6,732 nt of DNA from an uncultured Jeotgalicoccus sp. (GCA_947631305.1 CANRKV010000085.1:1-6732), one strand, 5' to 3'. Shown: positions 1 to 6,535, counted from the stretch's first letter. Made by a program: numbers and translations. Notes: generated from the sequence alone by a model not told the origin.

Positions 1-466
1 TTTCATTCCTCAATATCTTATTCACTCTGAACAGCTGTTCCAGCATCATTACTTTCATCATCTGGTGCGGGTAGGTGAGGGTGCCGAAGCTGATTTCCTG
101 ATTGCTTCGTTTTTTCACTGCATCACCGATGCCGTTGCTGCCGCCGACGACAAATACCACATCACTTTTCCCCGTATTCATCCAGCGCTGATATTCCGCT
201 GCCAGTTTTTCACTCGTATACTGCTTGCCGTTAATTTCCAATGTTACAACATGCTGCGTATCTTTTATTTTTGCTAATATCTTCTCTGCTTCTTTGTCTT
301 TTATCTGCTCCAGATCTTTCGGACTCGCATTATTCGGTTCTTTCTCATCTGCTACTTCAATCAGCTCGATTTTTGCATATTTACTGATCCGTTTTTGATA
401 TTCTTTTACTGCATCAAGCCAGTATTTTTCTTTTAATTTTCCTACTGTTATCATTGTCAGTTTCAT
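1..466 (-). CDS. rlmH: 23S rRNA (pseudouridine1915-N3)-methyltransferase RlmH, 3' end cut by window
   Basis: This SPOUT-class SAM-dependent methyltransferase methylates pseudouridine 1915 (E. coli numbering) in helix 69 of 23S rRNA and acts on assembled ribosomes as a homodimer. The minus-strand reading frame opens with MKLTMITVGKLKEKYW and is uninterrupted for 155 codons to the window edge. The family length is about 159, so only about four codons and the stop are missing. Visible hallmarks are the glycine-rich SAM loop FVVGGSNG in the C-terminal half and the trefoil-knot segment TYPHQMMKV followed by LEQLFR. The ATG at 466 is supported by a Shine-Dalgarno AAGGTG about six bases upstream. 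The gene is separated from walJ by a terminator and by a cluster of DnaA boxes, so it should be transcribed independently. In Staphylococcus this gene (orfX) holds the SCC insertion site in its last codons, which fall just outside the window. Family identity is certain. Confidence 0.95.
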   Translation of the reverse strand, partial: MKLTMITVGKLKEKYWLDAVKEYQKRISKYAKIELIEVADEKEPNNASPKDLEQIKDKEAEKILAKIKDTQHVVTLEINGKQYTSEKLAAEYQRWMNTGKSDVVFVVGGSNGIGDAVKKRSNQEISFGTLTYPHQMMKVMMLEQLFRVNKILRNE

Positions 467-500
467 CTGCTTCACCTTCACTTTTAACGTCTTTTCTTCA

Positions 501-529
501 ATTATACAGAACTGTGGACAAATTCGTAT
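501..529 (-). promoter_or_regulatory. Candidate rlmH promoter (-10 TATAAT) overlapping a DnaA box
   Basis: A perfect -10 hexamer TATAAT (minus strand, 501-506) lies about 35 bases before the rlmH start codon. With a 17-base spacer the -35 position (524-529) reads ATACGA, a poor match, so the promoter is weak or activator-dependent, or the call is wrong. The spacer contains TTGTCCACA (513-521), one mismatch from a DnaA box. Transcription would start near 494. This is an inference from motif and position only. Confidence 0.45.
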
Positions 530-719
530 ATTTACTGCAATTTTATTAGTTATACACGTGTTATCCACAGCCTGTTGATAACTTTTCCACCCTAAACCGC
601 ATGATTCCGCTCTTTTTTTGGGCTGATTCATGCATATTTTATGTATTTTCCCACATTCCACACACTTATCCACGTTTTTATACCAGTTATACACAACTTA
701 TCACCAAACCTGTGGATAA
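502..719. promoter_or_regulatory. DnaA-box cluster between walJ and rlmH
   Basis: Compared with the DnaA box TTATNCACA, this stretch holds three exact matches: 561-569 TTATCCACA (+), 687-695 TTATACACA (+) and 711-719 TTATCCACA (-). It also holds five single-mismatch sites: 502-510 TTATACAGA (+), 513-521 TTGTCCACA (-), 550-558 TTATACACG (+), 573-581 TTATCAACA (-) and 666-674 TTATCCACG (+). Weaker 7/9 sites occur at 583-591, 647-655 and 698-706. Several start points are 11, 12 or 21 bases apart, close to whole helical turns. There is no gene here. From memory, the equivalent region next to yydA (the rlmH orthologue) in Bacillus subtilis is one of the DnaA-box clusters outside oriC that bind DnaA in vivo and restrain replication initiation. 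The same role here is an inference. Confidence 0.8.
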
Positions 720-734
720 CTTGTTAACAGGTAC

Positions 735-776
735 AAAAATAGACCAAATTGCGCCGTTTTTCTCACAATTTGGTCT
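735..776 (-). terminator. Intrinsic terminator of the wal operon, after walJ
   Basis: A perfect 11-bp inverted repeat, AGACCAAATTG (741-751) and CAATTTGGTCT (766-776), encloses a 14-base loop. On the minus strand it begins six bases after the walJ stop codon and is followed by ATTTTTG (734-740), a short U-tract. It should end the walRKHIJ transcript and isolate rlmH from it. On the plus strand the trailing sequence TCTTATT is a poor U-tract, so termination in that direction is doubtful. Confidence 0.85.
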
Positions 777-781
777 TCTTA

Positions 782-1579
782 TTAAAGCTGATATATTTCT
801 GTCGGAACTGCCTTATCTGTATCGCATATCATTATATCGTTGTGCGTATCGATGTCGTACTGATTCAGTATCTGTTCAACACTCATACGTGCCAGCTCTT
901 TAATGTTATTATCGAGACTCAAGTGTCCTAAATAGATGCGTTTTGTATTGCTTGTTATAACGTCTTTCATCGCATGTGCCGCGTCTTCGTTTGACACGTG
1001 ACCGACGTCTGAAAGTATTCTCTGTTTCGTATTCCACGGATATCTGCCCATACGGAGCATATCCACATCGTGGTTTGATTCAAACAGGAAGACATCACTT
1101 TCCTTAATGATGCCTTTCATCGTGTCTGACACGTAGCCTGTGTCCGTAATCAGTGATATCTTCTTGTTATTCTGTGAGAATGTGTAAAACTGCGGATCAA
1201 TCGCATCGTGCGACACGTTAAACGACTGGACGTTCAAGCCCGCTATTTCTTTCTCTTCAAGCGGATTGAAGTGAAATTTCTGTTCTGTTTTAATAATAAT
1301 ATCTTTACGCTCAATAGCATCCCAAGTCTTCGCATTGGCATAAATAGGTATATCGTATTTCTTTGCAATCACTTTTAAGCCTTTAATATGGTCTACATGT
1401 TCATGTGTAATGAATATCGCATTTACATCCTGGAGTGATTTACCTATTTGATTGAGCGTTTCATCAGTTTTCTTACATGACAGCCCGACGTCTACAAGTA
1501 CACTTCCTTTTTCTGTTTCAATGAATGTACTGTTGCCTGTTGAGCCGCTTGCTAATACGCTCATCTTCATTCCGTTCAC
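782..1579 (-). CDS. walJ: WalJ (YycJ), metallo-beta-lactamase-fold protein
   Basis: This 265-residue cytoplasmic protein of the metallo-beta-lactamase fold aligns along its length with staphylococcal YycJ/WalJ (about 266 residues). The metal-binding motif HEHVDH is at residues 59-64. Further candidate ligands are H124 in NVSHDAIDP, D146 in ITDTGY and H219 in GHL. The ESNHD motif (167-171) and the N-terminal SVLASGSTGNS are typical of the family. It is the last gene of the wal operon. Its role is not well settled: mutants of relatives link it to coordinating cell division or wall metabolism with DNA replication, and a nuclease role related to mismatch repair has been proposed in bacilli. The longest frame starts at a GTG at 1579 that overlaps the walI stop (GTGA). 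ATG codons at 1570 and 1564 are alternatives, and none has a strong Shine-Dalgarno. The GTG is chosen because its length matches relatives. Confidence 0.95.
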   Translation of the reverse strand: MNGMKMSVLASGSTGNSTFIETEKGSVLVDVGLSCKKTDETLNQIGKSLQDVNAIFITHEHVDHIKGLKVIAKKYDIPIYANAKTWDAIERKDIIIKTEQKFHFNPLEEKEIAGLNVQSFNVSHDAIDPQFYTFSQNNKKISLITDTGYVSDTMKGIIKESDVFLFESNHDVDMLRMGRYPWNTKQRILSDVGHVSNEDAAHAMKDVITSNTKRIYLGHLSLDNNIKELARMSVEQILNQYDIDTHNDIMICDTDKAVPTEIYQL

Positions 1580-2313
1580 TCTCTTTCAATAATATCTTCT
1601 GTCTGACTCAGTGCATCGACGTACAGTATGCGTTCAATGTCCTCATCAGTAATTTCAAATTGCCATTTCGGTCGCATCATAATCTGGTCGTCTTCTTCCA
1701 GTATGATGTAGTAGCCGAGCGTCGCACTTTCTATCACTGCATTGTCAGTAATATTTTCCTGCAGATAAAGTTCTTCCACAATTACTTTAGGATGGCGTAC
1801 ATTCTGCTCGACAGCATAGTCGCTTTCCTCGATATTTTCCACATAGCCCTGAGTCATGCTCGCTGATTCTTCACTGAAGTACAGGCGTGCTGCTTCGTGG
1901 CTGAAAATCGGATATCCTTCGTAATACTGATTAAATGCTATCGTGTCCGGTTCGCTCATTACTTTATCATAAGCGTATTCTTCGCCTCTGTAAATTGAAT
2001 TGTCTTTGTATGTCTTCAGACCTTCCGGTGCGAATGTGACCGACTCATCAAGAGGCAGGGTCAGCAGGGTATCTTCTTCCGACATATCATTTTCATGTTC
2101 GAGCTCTGCCGGATCTCCGAGTATAATCTTCATCTCGACGTTTTCAAACCCGTCGAGTGCAGCCGTATCAATATTCGTTTCAGACAGCACATTCGTCGTG
2201 TCTGCGAGCTCTCTGACTTCATCATTCGATTCATTATATAAAATATAAATGAGGACTAAATTCATCAGCAGGAAGGCAGCTATAAAAAGGGATTTAGTTA
2301 ATTTCCAATCCAT
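1576..2313 (-). CDS. walI: WalI (YycI), membrane regulator of WalK
   Basis: This 245-residue protein has a short cytoplasmic start MDWKLTK, one membrane helix at about residues 8-26 (SLFIAAFLLMNLVLIYILY), and then an extracytoplasmic acidic domain. The start and helix are diagnostic of the YycI family, and the later GYPIFSHEAARLYF and KWQFEIT segments fit its YycH/YycI-like fold. It pairs with WalH in the membrane and contacts the WalK transmembrane helices. In B. subtilis the pair restrains the kinase, whereas in S. aureus it has been reported to activate it. The direction in this organism cannot be read from sequence. The ATG shares one base with the walH stop (TGATG), and its Shine-Dalgarno AAGGAGG lies inside the end of walH, so translation is probably coupled. 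It is somewhat shorter than the S. aureus protein (about 262). The acidic linker at about residues 28-85 is likely flexible. Confidence 0.95.
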   Translation of the reverse strand: MDWKLTKSLFIAAFLLMNLVLIYILYNESNDEVRELADTTNVLSETNIDTAALDGFENVEMKIILGDPAELEHENDMSEEDTLLTLPLDESVTFAPEGLKTYKDNSIYRGEEYAYDKVMSEPDTIAFNQYYEGYPIFSHEAARLYFSEESASMTQGYVENIEESDYAVEQNVRHPKVIVEELYLQENITDNAVIESATLGYYIILEEDDQIMMRPKWQFEITDEDIERILYVDALSQTEDIIERE

Positions 2314-3629
2314 CAGGACAGCCCTCCTTCATTGAATTTCATCCATGCACCGTCGTACTTAACGTACCATTGCGGCGTATAGTCGATAAACTCCAGATCC
2401 GTTTCATCGTCGGCATATGTCATATCATAACCGAGCACAATTTTGGATACTTTCTGCAGATCAAAATTATCATGCAGTGCAATCTGGTAGCGGACATTTT
2501 CAATATCCAGAAGTTCAACTTCTTCCTCATCTGATACTTTCGCGTTGGTCCGTATCAGCGGGCGGGTATATTCATAGACTGAATTTGCTCCGTACTTCAC
2601 AGTAATCGCCGCACTCAATCCTTCACTGAACACAACGCGTCCGTTTAAAGTAGAACGGAATGTCGCTGCATTTTCACCTGATTCATAATCAAACAGCACA
2701 TTATTCTGTGACAGTCCGTTATGAGAATTTAAGAAATAGTAAATATCCTGAATCGTCTGGTGATTATTACCGCTTGAGGATGATGATTCATTTAAATTTG
2801 TATAACTGTACTGATACGTATCAGTGTTGTACGTCGCAATATGATTTTCATCTTCGTAAATCGATACGTCACCCGACGACGGGCTTTCTGCCGGTGAATC
2901 TAAAAATAATATACGGTTCATAACGTCGGTATTAATTTGTGTAATCATAAATCGTTCCGTATTCATCGTGTCCGGTGATGACGGTCCGTAAATTGCCGTC
3001 TTATTATTCGATGTCTGCTGATTCGTAATAATCGGTGTGTAGGCTTCAAAAATATCGCTGTAAGATTCAACATGGCCTTGTAAGAAGTCGGCACTAATAT
3101 CTGTTTCAACAACCGCAACTCTCGAACGGCTTTCATCGACTAAGTTAAAGACAACATTTCCTTCTTTCATATCAACCACAATACGGTCGAATGTAAAGTC
3201 GGGGAGTGTTGAATCATGAGACAGCCCCAGCATCTGGAACAGAGATTTTGAAGGGACATCAGAGTAGTAATCGATAATAAGAAATTCTTCATCATTACTT
3301 TCTTCTCCTCTGACATCGAGACGGTTCAAGCTGTTATAGACGTTCATATTCTGAATACTGGAACCTTCCAGATGTTCACGGATACCGATTAATGCTCTCG
3401 GGTCTGTGGTGCCCTGTGTATTGTTCTCTCCCTGTATCCAGACGAGCTGATACGTACTCATCACCTGTTCAAATGATACGCGTTCGCCCTGGCCGATATT
3501 AGTCGTTCCTTCGATTGTGGTATCAATCTGGGAAAACTCCGGTTCATAACTCCAGACGAGATATGTCAGCACCGCACTCGAAGCGACAATAACGATTAAC
3601 AGGATGGACTTAATCCATTCTTTATACAT
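2313..3629 (-). CDS. walH: WalH (YycH), membrane regulator of WalK
   Basis: This 438-residue protein has a single N-terminal membrane helix (about residues 7-26, KSILLIVIVASSAVLTYLVW) and a large extracytoplasmic region. It matches staphylococcal YycH (about 444 residues), including the N-terminal KEWIKSILL and a C-terminal PQWYVKYDGAW (419-429) close to the S. aureus PRWYVEYDGEW. It works with WalI to tune WalK activity from the outer face of the membrane. I place the start at the ATG at 3629. The alternative ATG at 3638 (441 residues) directly abuts the GAGGAGG Shine-Dalgarno and cannot use it, while 3629 sits nine bases downstream, the same spacing as in walI. With this start the gene overlaps the end of walK by 8 bases. 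The low-complexity Ser run at about residues 284-288 probably lies in a loop. Confidence 0.95.
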   Translation of the reverse strand: MYKEWIKSILLIVIVASSAVLTYLVWSYEPEFSQIDTTIEGTTNIGQGERVSFEQVMSTYQLVWIQGENNTQGTTDPRALIGIREHLEGSSIQNMNVYNSLNRLDVRGEESNDEEFLIIDYYSDVPSKSLFQMLGLSHDSTLPDFTFDRIVVDMKEGNVVFNLVDESRSRVAVVETDISADFLQGHVESYSDIFEAYTPIITNQQTSNNKTAIYGPSSPDTMNTERFMITQINTDVMNRILFLDSPAESPSSGDVSIYEDENHIATYNTDTYQYSYTNLNESSSSSGNNHQTIQDIYYFLNSHNGLSQNNVLFDYESGENAATFRSTLNGRVVFSEGLSAAITVKYGANSVYEYTRPLIRTNAKVSDEEEVELLDIENVRYQIALHDNFDLQKVSKIVLGYDMTYADDETDLEFIDYTPQWYVKYDGAWMKFNEGGLS

Positions 3630-5472
3630 CCCACTCATCCTCCTCTATCACTTCACAAGGCAAGTTGATAAAGATAGTTGTCCCTTCGTTTTCTACGCTG
3701 TTTGCCCAGATTTTACCGTTATGCGCCTCGATAATTTCTTTTGAAATCGCAAGGCCGAGTCCGGTACCGCCCATTTTACGTGCACGGCCTTTATCCACAC
3801 GGTAAAAGCGGTCAAAAATACGATCTACTTTGTTATTCGGAATACCAAGACCATAGTCTTTTATACGTATAGTCATACGATTATATAAAGTATTCTGTTT
3901 CAAATGAATATCCACGCGTTTCGGTTCCCCGTGCTGATATTTAATCGCATTGGAGAGTACGTTATCCAGTACCTGACCCATTTTATCCACTGAAATATCG
4001 GTAAATAGGGGAGCGTCCGGAATATGACGTGTGAAAACAACATTTTCTTTATGAGTCATTTCAAAACGGTCGATCACACGGTTAATGAAGAGCTTGAAAT
4101 CCACTACTTCTTTCTGGATTTCTTCCGCATCATTATCCATACGGGATAATTGCAGCAAATCTTCAACGAGACGGCCCATACGGTCAGTCTCGGCGCGTGT
4201 CACACTCAGGAATTTCGGCGCAATTTCTTCATCCTGCCATGCACCTTCCTGTAATGCTTCAATATAACTGCGCATAGAAGTCAGCGGCGTGCGGAGTTCA
4301 TGCGATACGTTCGCAACGAATTCACGGCGTTCCGCATCGATACGTTCCTGTTCTGTAACGTCATGCAGTACAGCGATATAACCGTTGATAAACCCGGTGT
4401 CTGTAACAATTGTCGAGAAGTTGACGCGGAGTGTGGCAGAGTCATCCGCCGAATCGATAAATATTAAATGACTGTCATTAGCTTCCTGAATAATGTCTTC
4501 AAGATTGAGCTCTTCACCCAGGCGCAGCAGTTCCAGCATATTTTTGCCGTGCAGCTCATCCGACTGCATGCCTAAGTTCAGCATGCCTACCGCCATTTCG
4601 TTAACGATACGAATACGTCCTTTTCTGTCAGTGGCGATAATACCGTCCGACATATGGGTAATAACAGAGTCGAGACGTTTCTTCTCACTCTCGGTGTTCG
4701 CCTGGGCTTCCTGTACTCTTTTTGAGAGAATGTTAAAGCTGCCGGCAAGCTGACCAATTTCATCATCGCTGTAAATTTGTACGCGTGATGTATAGTCGCC
4801 TTCCGACATCAGGAGTGCCTGGTTTCTCATATCTGTAATCGGCTTCGTAATCGTACGCGCAACAAAGATACCGAGAATACTCGTAATTACTAATGAAAAC
4901 ACTGTAGCGATAATAAATGTATTGTTAATCGCTTCGAGCTGCATGTATATATTTTCAACATTTGACTCAACGTAAATAACACCGGCGACTTCATCATTGA
5001 CTACGACCGGCTGGTTTAAAATCCATACACGCTGATTGTCTTTATCGACGTTGACGAAAATTTCATCATTCGCGATGCCTGACCGCAGTGCATCCTGTGA
5101 CATCGGTTCATTAATACGGGAGCCGACGAGTGATTCATTTGAAATCCTGCTCGTTCCAACGAGAATATTATCCGCATTAACATAGCGAATTTCTTCAATA
5201 TCAGGACGGTTGCCGTAATCAGTCAGCAGACTTTGAATCTCCGAGCGCATCTGATCACGATCGTCTCCTGTTTCCTGGAAGATCTCTTTAATACGTGTAT
5301 CAATCAGAGTAACCTGGGAATCGATATTATTTTTAAAGTTTCCCGTTAAATCACGCTCCAGACTGTTAGTAAAATACAGACCGATAATCTGCATACCGAT
5401 AATAATCAGAAGCATGTATATCATTACTAACTTGAACTGAAGCGATTGCAGGTTTTTTAAAAACTGCTTCAT
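3622..5472 (-). CDS. walK: WalK (YycG), essential cell-wall sensor histidine kinase
   Basis: This 616-residue membrane histidine kinase (S. aureus WalK has 608) phosphorylates WalR. Domain order: TM1 at about 14-33; extracellular Cache-type domain at about 34-183; TM2 at about 184-206; HAMP at about 205-257; PAS at about 262-375; HisKA with phosphoacceptor H391 in VSHELRTPLTS; and a C-terminal HATPase. In the HATPase, the N box is DNVLSNAIKY (503-512), the G1 box DYGLGIP (539-545), the F box FDRFYRV (553-559) and the G2 box GGTGLGLAI (568-576). The four residues that coordinate metal in the S. aureus WalK PAS domain (H271, D274, H364, E368) correspond to H273, D276, H370 and E374 here. The ATG at 5472 directly follows the walR TAG stop, with Shine-Dalgarno AAAGGTG eight bases upstream inside walR, suggesting coupled translation. 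It is expected at the septum and cell membrane. No key kinase residue is missing. Confidence 0.98.
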   Translation of the reverse strand: MKQFLKNLQSLQFKLVMIYMLLIIIGMQIIGLYFTNSLERDLTGNFKNNIDSQVTLIDTRIKEIFQETGDDRDQMRSEIQSLLTDYGNRPDIEEIRYVNADNILVGTSRISNESLVGSRINEPMSQDALRSGIANDEIFVNVDKDNQRVWILNQPVVVNDEVAGVIYVESNVENIYMQLEAINNTFIIATVFSLVITSILGIFVARTITKPITDMRNQALLMSEGDYTSRVQIYSDDEIGQLAGSFNILSKRVQEAQANTESEKKRLDSVITHMSDGIIATDRKGRIRIVNEMAVGMLNLGMQSDELHGKNMLELLRLGEELNLEDIIQEANDSHLIFIDSADDSATLRVNFSTIVTDTGFINGYIAVLHDVTEQERIDAERREFVANVSHELRTPLTSMRSYIEALQEGAWQDEEIAPKFLSVTRAETDRMGRLVEDLLQLSRMDNDAEEIQKEVVDFKLFINRVIDRFEMTHKENVVFTRHIPDAPLFTDISVDKMGQVLDNVLSNAIKYQHGEPKRVDIHLKQNTLYNRMTIRIKDYGLGIPNNKVDRIFDRFYRVDKGRARKMGGTGLGLAISKEIIEAHNGKIWANSVENEGTTIFINLPCEVIEEDEWDV

Positions 5473-6174
5473 CTAGTCATCACCTTTAATATAATACCCG
5501 ACGCCGCGGCGTGTCATGATGTATTCCGGATGACTTGGATCGTCTTCGATTTTTTCTCTTAAACGGCGCACTGTAACATCTACTGTACGCACATCTCCAA
5601 AGTAATCGTAGCCCCAAACTGTTTCCAGCAGGTGTTCGCGTGTCATCACCTGGGATTTGAATTTGGCAAGATATAAAAACAGCTCAAATTCGCGATGTGT
5701 TAAATCGATATCTTTACCGAATTTTTTAATCGCATAAGAGTCGGGGATAACAGTAATATCCCGAATGTATATATTTTTATCTTCCGGTTCATCTTCTTTA
5801 CTACTGACAGCATTATTGCGTCGTAAATTAACTTTCACACGGGCGATTAATTCGCGCGTAGAGAAAGGTTTTGTCACATAATCATCCGCACCGAGCTCAA
5901 GACCCAGCACTTTATCTATTTCGGAATCTTTGGCGGTAAGCATAATAATCGGCATATCGTGTTTTTTACGAACTTCGCGGCAAACTTCCATGCCATCGAT
6001 ACCCGGCAGCATGATATCCAAAAGAACGAGATCCGGTACTATATCGAGGATCAGTTCCAGTGCATCATTACCATCGTAAGCGCAATGAACTTCATATCCT
6101 TCTTTTTGCAAATTAAATTCAAGTATATCTGCAATTGGTTTTTCATCATCAACAACAACTATTTTCTTGGCCAT
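5473..6174 (-). CDS. walR: WalR (YycF), OmpR-family response regulator
   Basis: This 233-residue DNA-binding response regulator is the partner of WalK and has the same length as the S. aureus protein. The receiver domain (about 1-118) has the acidic pair D9-D10, phosphoacceptor D53 in LLDIMLPG, T80 and K102. T101, the equivalent of the S. aureus residue phosphorylated by the Ser/Thr kinase PknB/Stk1, is also present. After a variable acidic linker (about 122-133), the winged-helix domain (about 135-232) carries the family signature THREFELF and the recognition-helix region VRTVDVTVRRLREKI. In relatives it activates autolysin and wall-remodelling genes. I choose the ATG at 6174 (MAKKIVVVDD), which has the Shine-Dalgarno GAGGGAT about six bases upstream and matches orthologues. 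The upstream in-frame ATG at 6189 lacks a ribosome-binding site. It is the first gene of the operon. Confidence 0.98.
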   Translation of the reverse strand: MAKKIVVVDDEKPIADILEFNLQKEGYEVHCAYDGNDALELILDIVPDLVLLDIMLPGIDGMEVCREVRKKHDMPIIMLTAKDSEIDKVLGLELGADDYVTKPFSTRELIARVKVNLRRNNAVSSKEDEPEDKNIYIRDITVIPDSYAIKKFGKDIDLTHREFELFLYLAKFKSQVMTREHLLETVWGYDYFGDVRTVDVTVRRLREKIEDDPSHPEYIMTRRGVGYYIKGDD

Positions 6175-6251
6175 TAAGATATCCCTCATTTCACGTGTAC
6201 ATTATTTTGTACGTAAACTTATCCATCTTTAAATGTATCACTTTTCAGACA
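6175..6251 (-). promoter_or_regulatory. walR leader with a GTACA-N6-TGTAC dyad
   Basis: This is the stretch between the tRNA terminator and walR, where the wal operon promoter should lie. I cannot assign -35/-10 hexamers with confidence: candidates such as TACATT or TTGTCT are poorly spaced or weak. The clearest element is an inverted repeat GTACA-TTATTT-TGTAC (6197-6212), close upstream of the walR Shine-Dalgarno. That position would suit an operator or a small structure in the leader RNA. No match to the spaced WalR recognition repeat is evident. The promoter call is positional, and only the dyad is seen directly. Confidence 0.4.
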
Positions 6252-6288
6252 AATAAAAAAGTCTGCCAGCATAAATGCTGGAGACTTT
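6252..6288 (-). terminator. Intrinsic terminator after the tRNA-Glu/tRNA-Asp operon
   Basis: Read on the minus strand, AAGTCT plus CCAGCA (6287-6276) and TGCTGG plus C plus AGACTT (6271-6259) form a 12-bp stem with one bulged base and a 4-base loop. A run of T residues follows (TTTTTTATTT). This is a strong Rho-independent terminator starting a few bases after tRNA-Asp. It separates the tRNAs from walR, so the wal operon needs its own promoter downstream, unless readthrough contributes. The plus-strand reading has fewer trailing T residues and is a weaker terminator. Confidence 0.9.
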
Positions 6289-6294
6289 ATCAGA

Positions 6295-6367
6295 CGGTCC
6301 CGACGGGAATCGAACCCGCGATCTCCTGCGTGACAGGCAGGCATGTTAACCGCTACACCACGGGACC
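6295..6367 (-). tRNA. tRNA-Asp (anticodon GUC)
   Basis: This is a complete 73-base cloverleaf on the minus strand. The acceptor arms GGTCCCG and CGGGACC pair fully. The anticodon arm is CCTGC-CTGTCAC-GCAGG with anticodon GTC, and the T arm is GCGGG-TTCGATT-CCCGT. The discriminator base is G, as expected for aspartate. The 3' CCA is not encoded (the next bases are TCT), so it must be added by nucleotidyltransferase. It lies 34 bases downstream of tRNA-Glu with no terminator between them, so the two are probably co-transcribed. Confidence 0.98.
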
Positions 6368-6401
6368 ATTTTATATAGAGTTTTTTTAATCAAAAGAAAA
6401 G

Positions 6402-6473
6402 TGACCCGTACGGGACTCGAACCCGTGTTACCGCCGTGAAAGGGCGGTGTCTTAACCGCTTGACCAACGGGCC
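6402..6473 (-). tRNA. tRNA-Glu (anticodon UUC)
   Basis: This is a complete 72-base cloverleaf on the minus strand. The acceptor arms GGCCCGT and ACGGGTC pair with one G-U. The anticodon arm is CCGCC-CTTTCAC-GGCGG with anticodon TTC, the variable loop has 4 bases, and the T arm is ACGGG-TTCGAGT-CCCGT. The discriminator is A and no CCA is encoded. It is the first gene of a two-tRNA unit with its own promoter just upstream. From memory, S. aureus has the same tRNA-Glu/tRNA-Asp pair between purA and walR, which suggests purA lies beyond the right edge. Confidence 0.98.
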
Positions 6474-6505
6474 ATGGTAAATATTATGCGAATTGCACAA
6501 GATTT

Positions 6506-6535
6506 ATTATACCATGATTGTGAATTTGAATACAA
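6506..6535 (-). promoter_or_regulatory. Promoter of the tRNA-Glu/tRNA-Asp unit
   Basis: On the minus strand there is an exact -10 TATAAT (6506-6511) with an upstream TGG, giving an extended -10 element. A -35-like TTGTAT (6530-6535) lies 18 bases further up. Transcription would start near 6499, about 25 bases before the 5' end of tRNA-Glu. The -35 matches the consensus at only three positions, but the extended -10 can compensate. Confidence 0.75.

Noticed and set aside
65..277. Plus-strand open frame of 70 codons
   Set aside because: It is antisense to rlmH, a well-conserved gene, with no start signals of its own.
502..719. The DnaA-box cluster as the chromosomal origin oriC
   Set aside because: No dnaA, dnaN or rpmH flanks it, and no clear AT-rich unwinding element or DnaA-trio run was seen. 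The gene context is the wal/rlmH locus, which lies away from oriC in relatives.
601..903. Plus-strand open frame of 100 codons across the intergenic region and the end of walJ
   Set aside because: It runs through the DnaA boxes and the terminator and then antisense to walJ. It has no ribosome-binding site and resembles no known protein.
3630..3638. An upstream ATG at 3638 as the walH start
   Set aside because: It abuts the GGAGG Shine-Dalgarno with no spacing, whereas the ATG at 3629 has normal spacing and fits the length of relatives.
6175..6189. An upstream ATG at 6189 as the walR start
   Set aside because: It has no ribosome-binding site and adds five residues absent from orthologues. 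The ATG at 6174 has a good site.
6195..6214. The walR leader dyad as a WalR autoregulatory box
   Set aside because: The WalR site is a direct repeat of TGTWAH with a 5-base gap. Here the half-sites have C at the fifth position, and the symmetry is inverted.
6135..6389. Plus-strand open frame of 84 codons
   Set aside because: It crosses the start of walR, a terminator and tRNA-Asp, all functional on the other strand.
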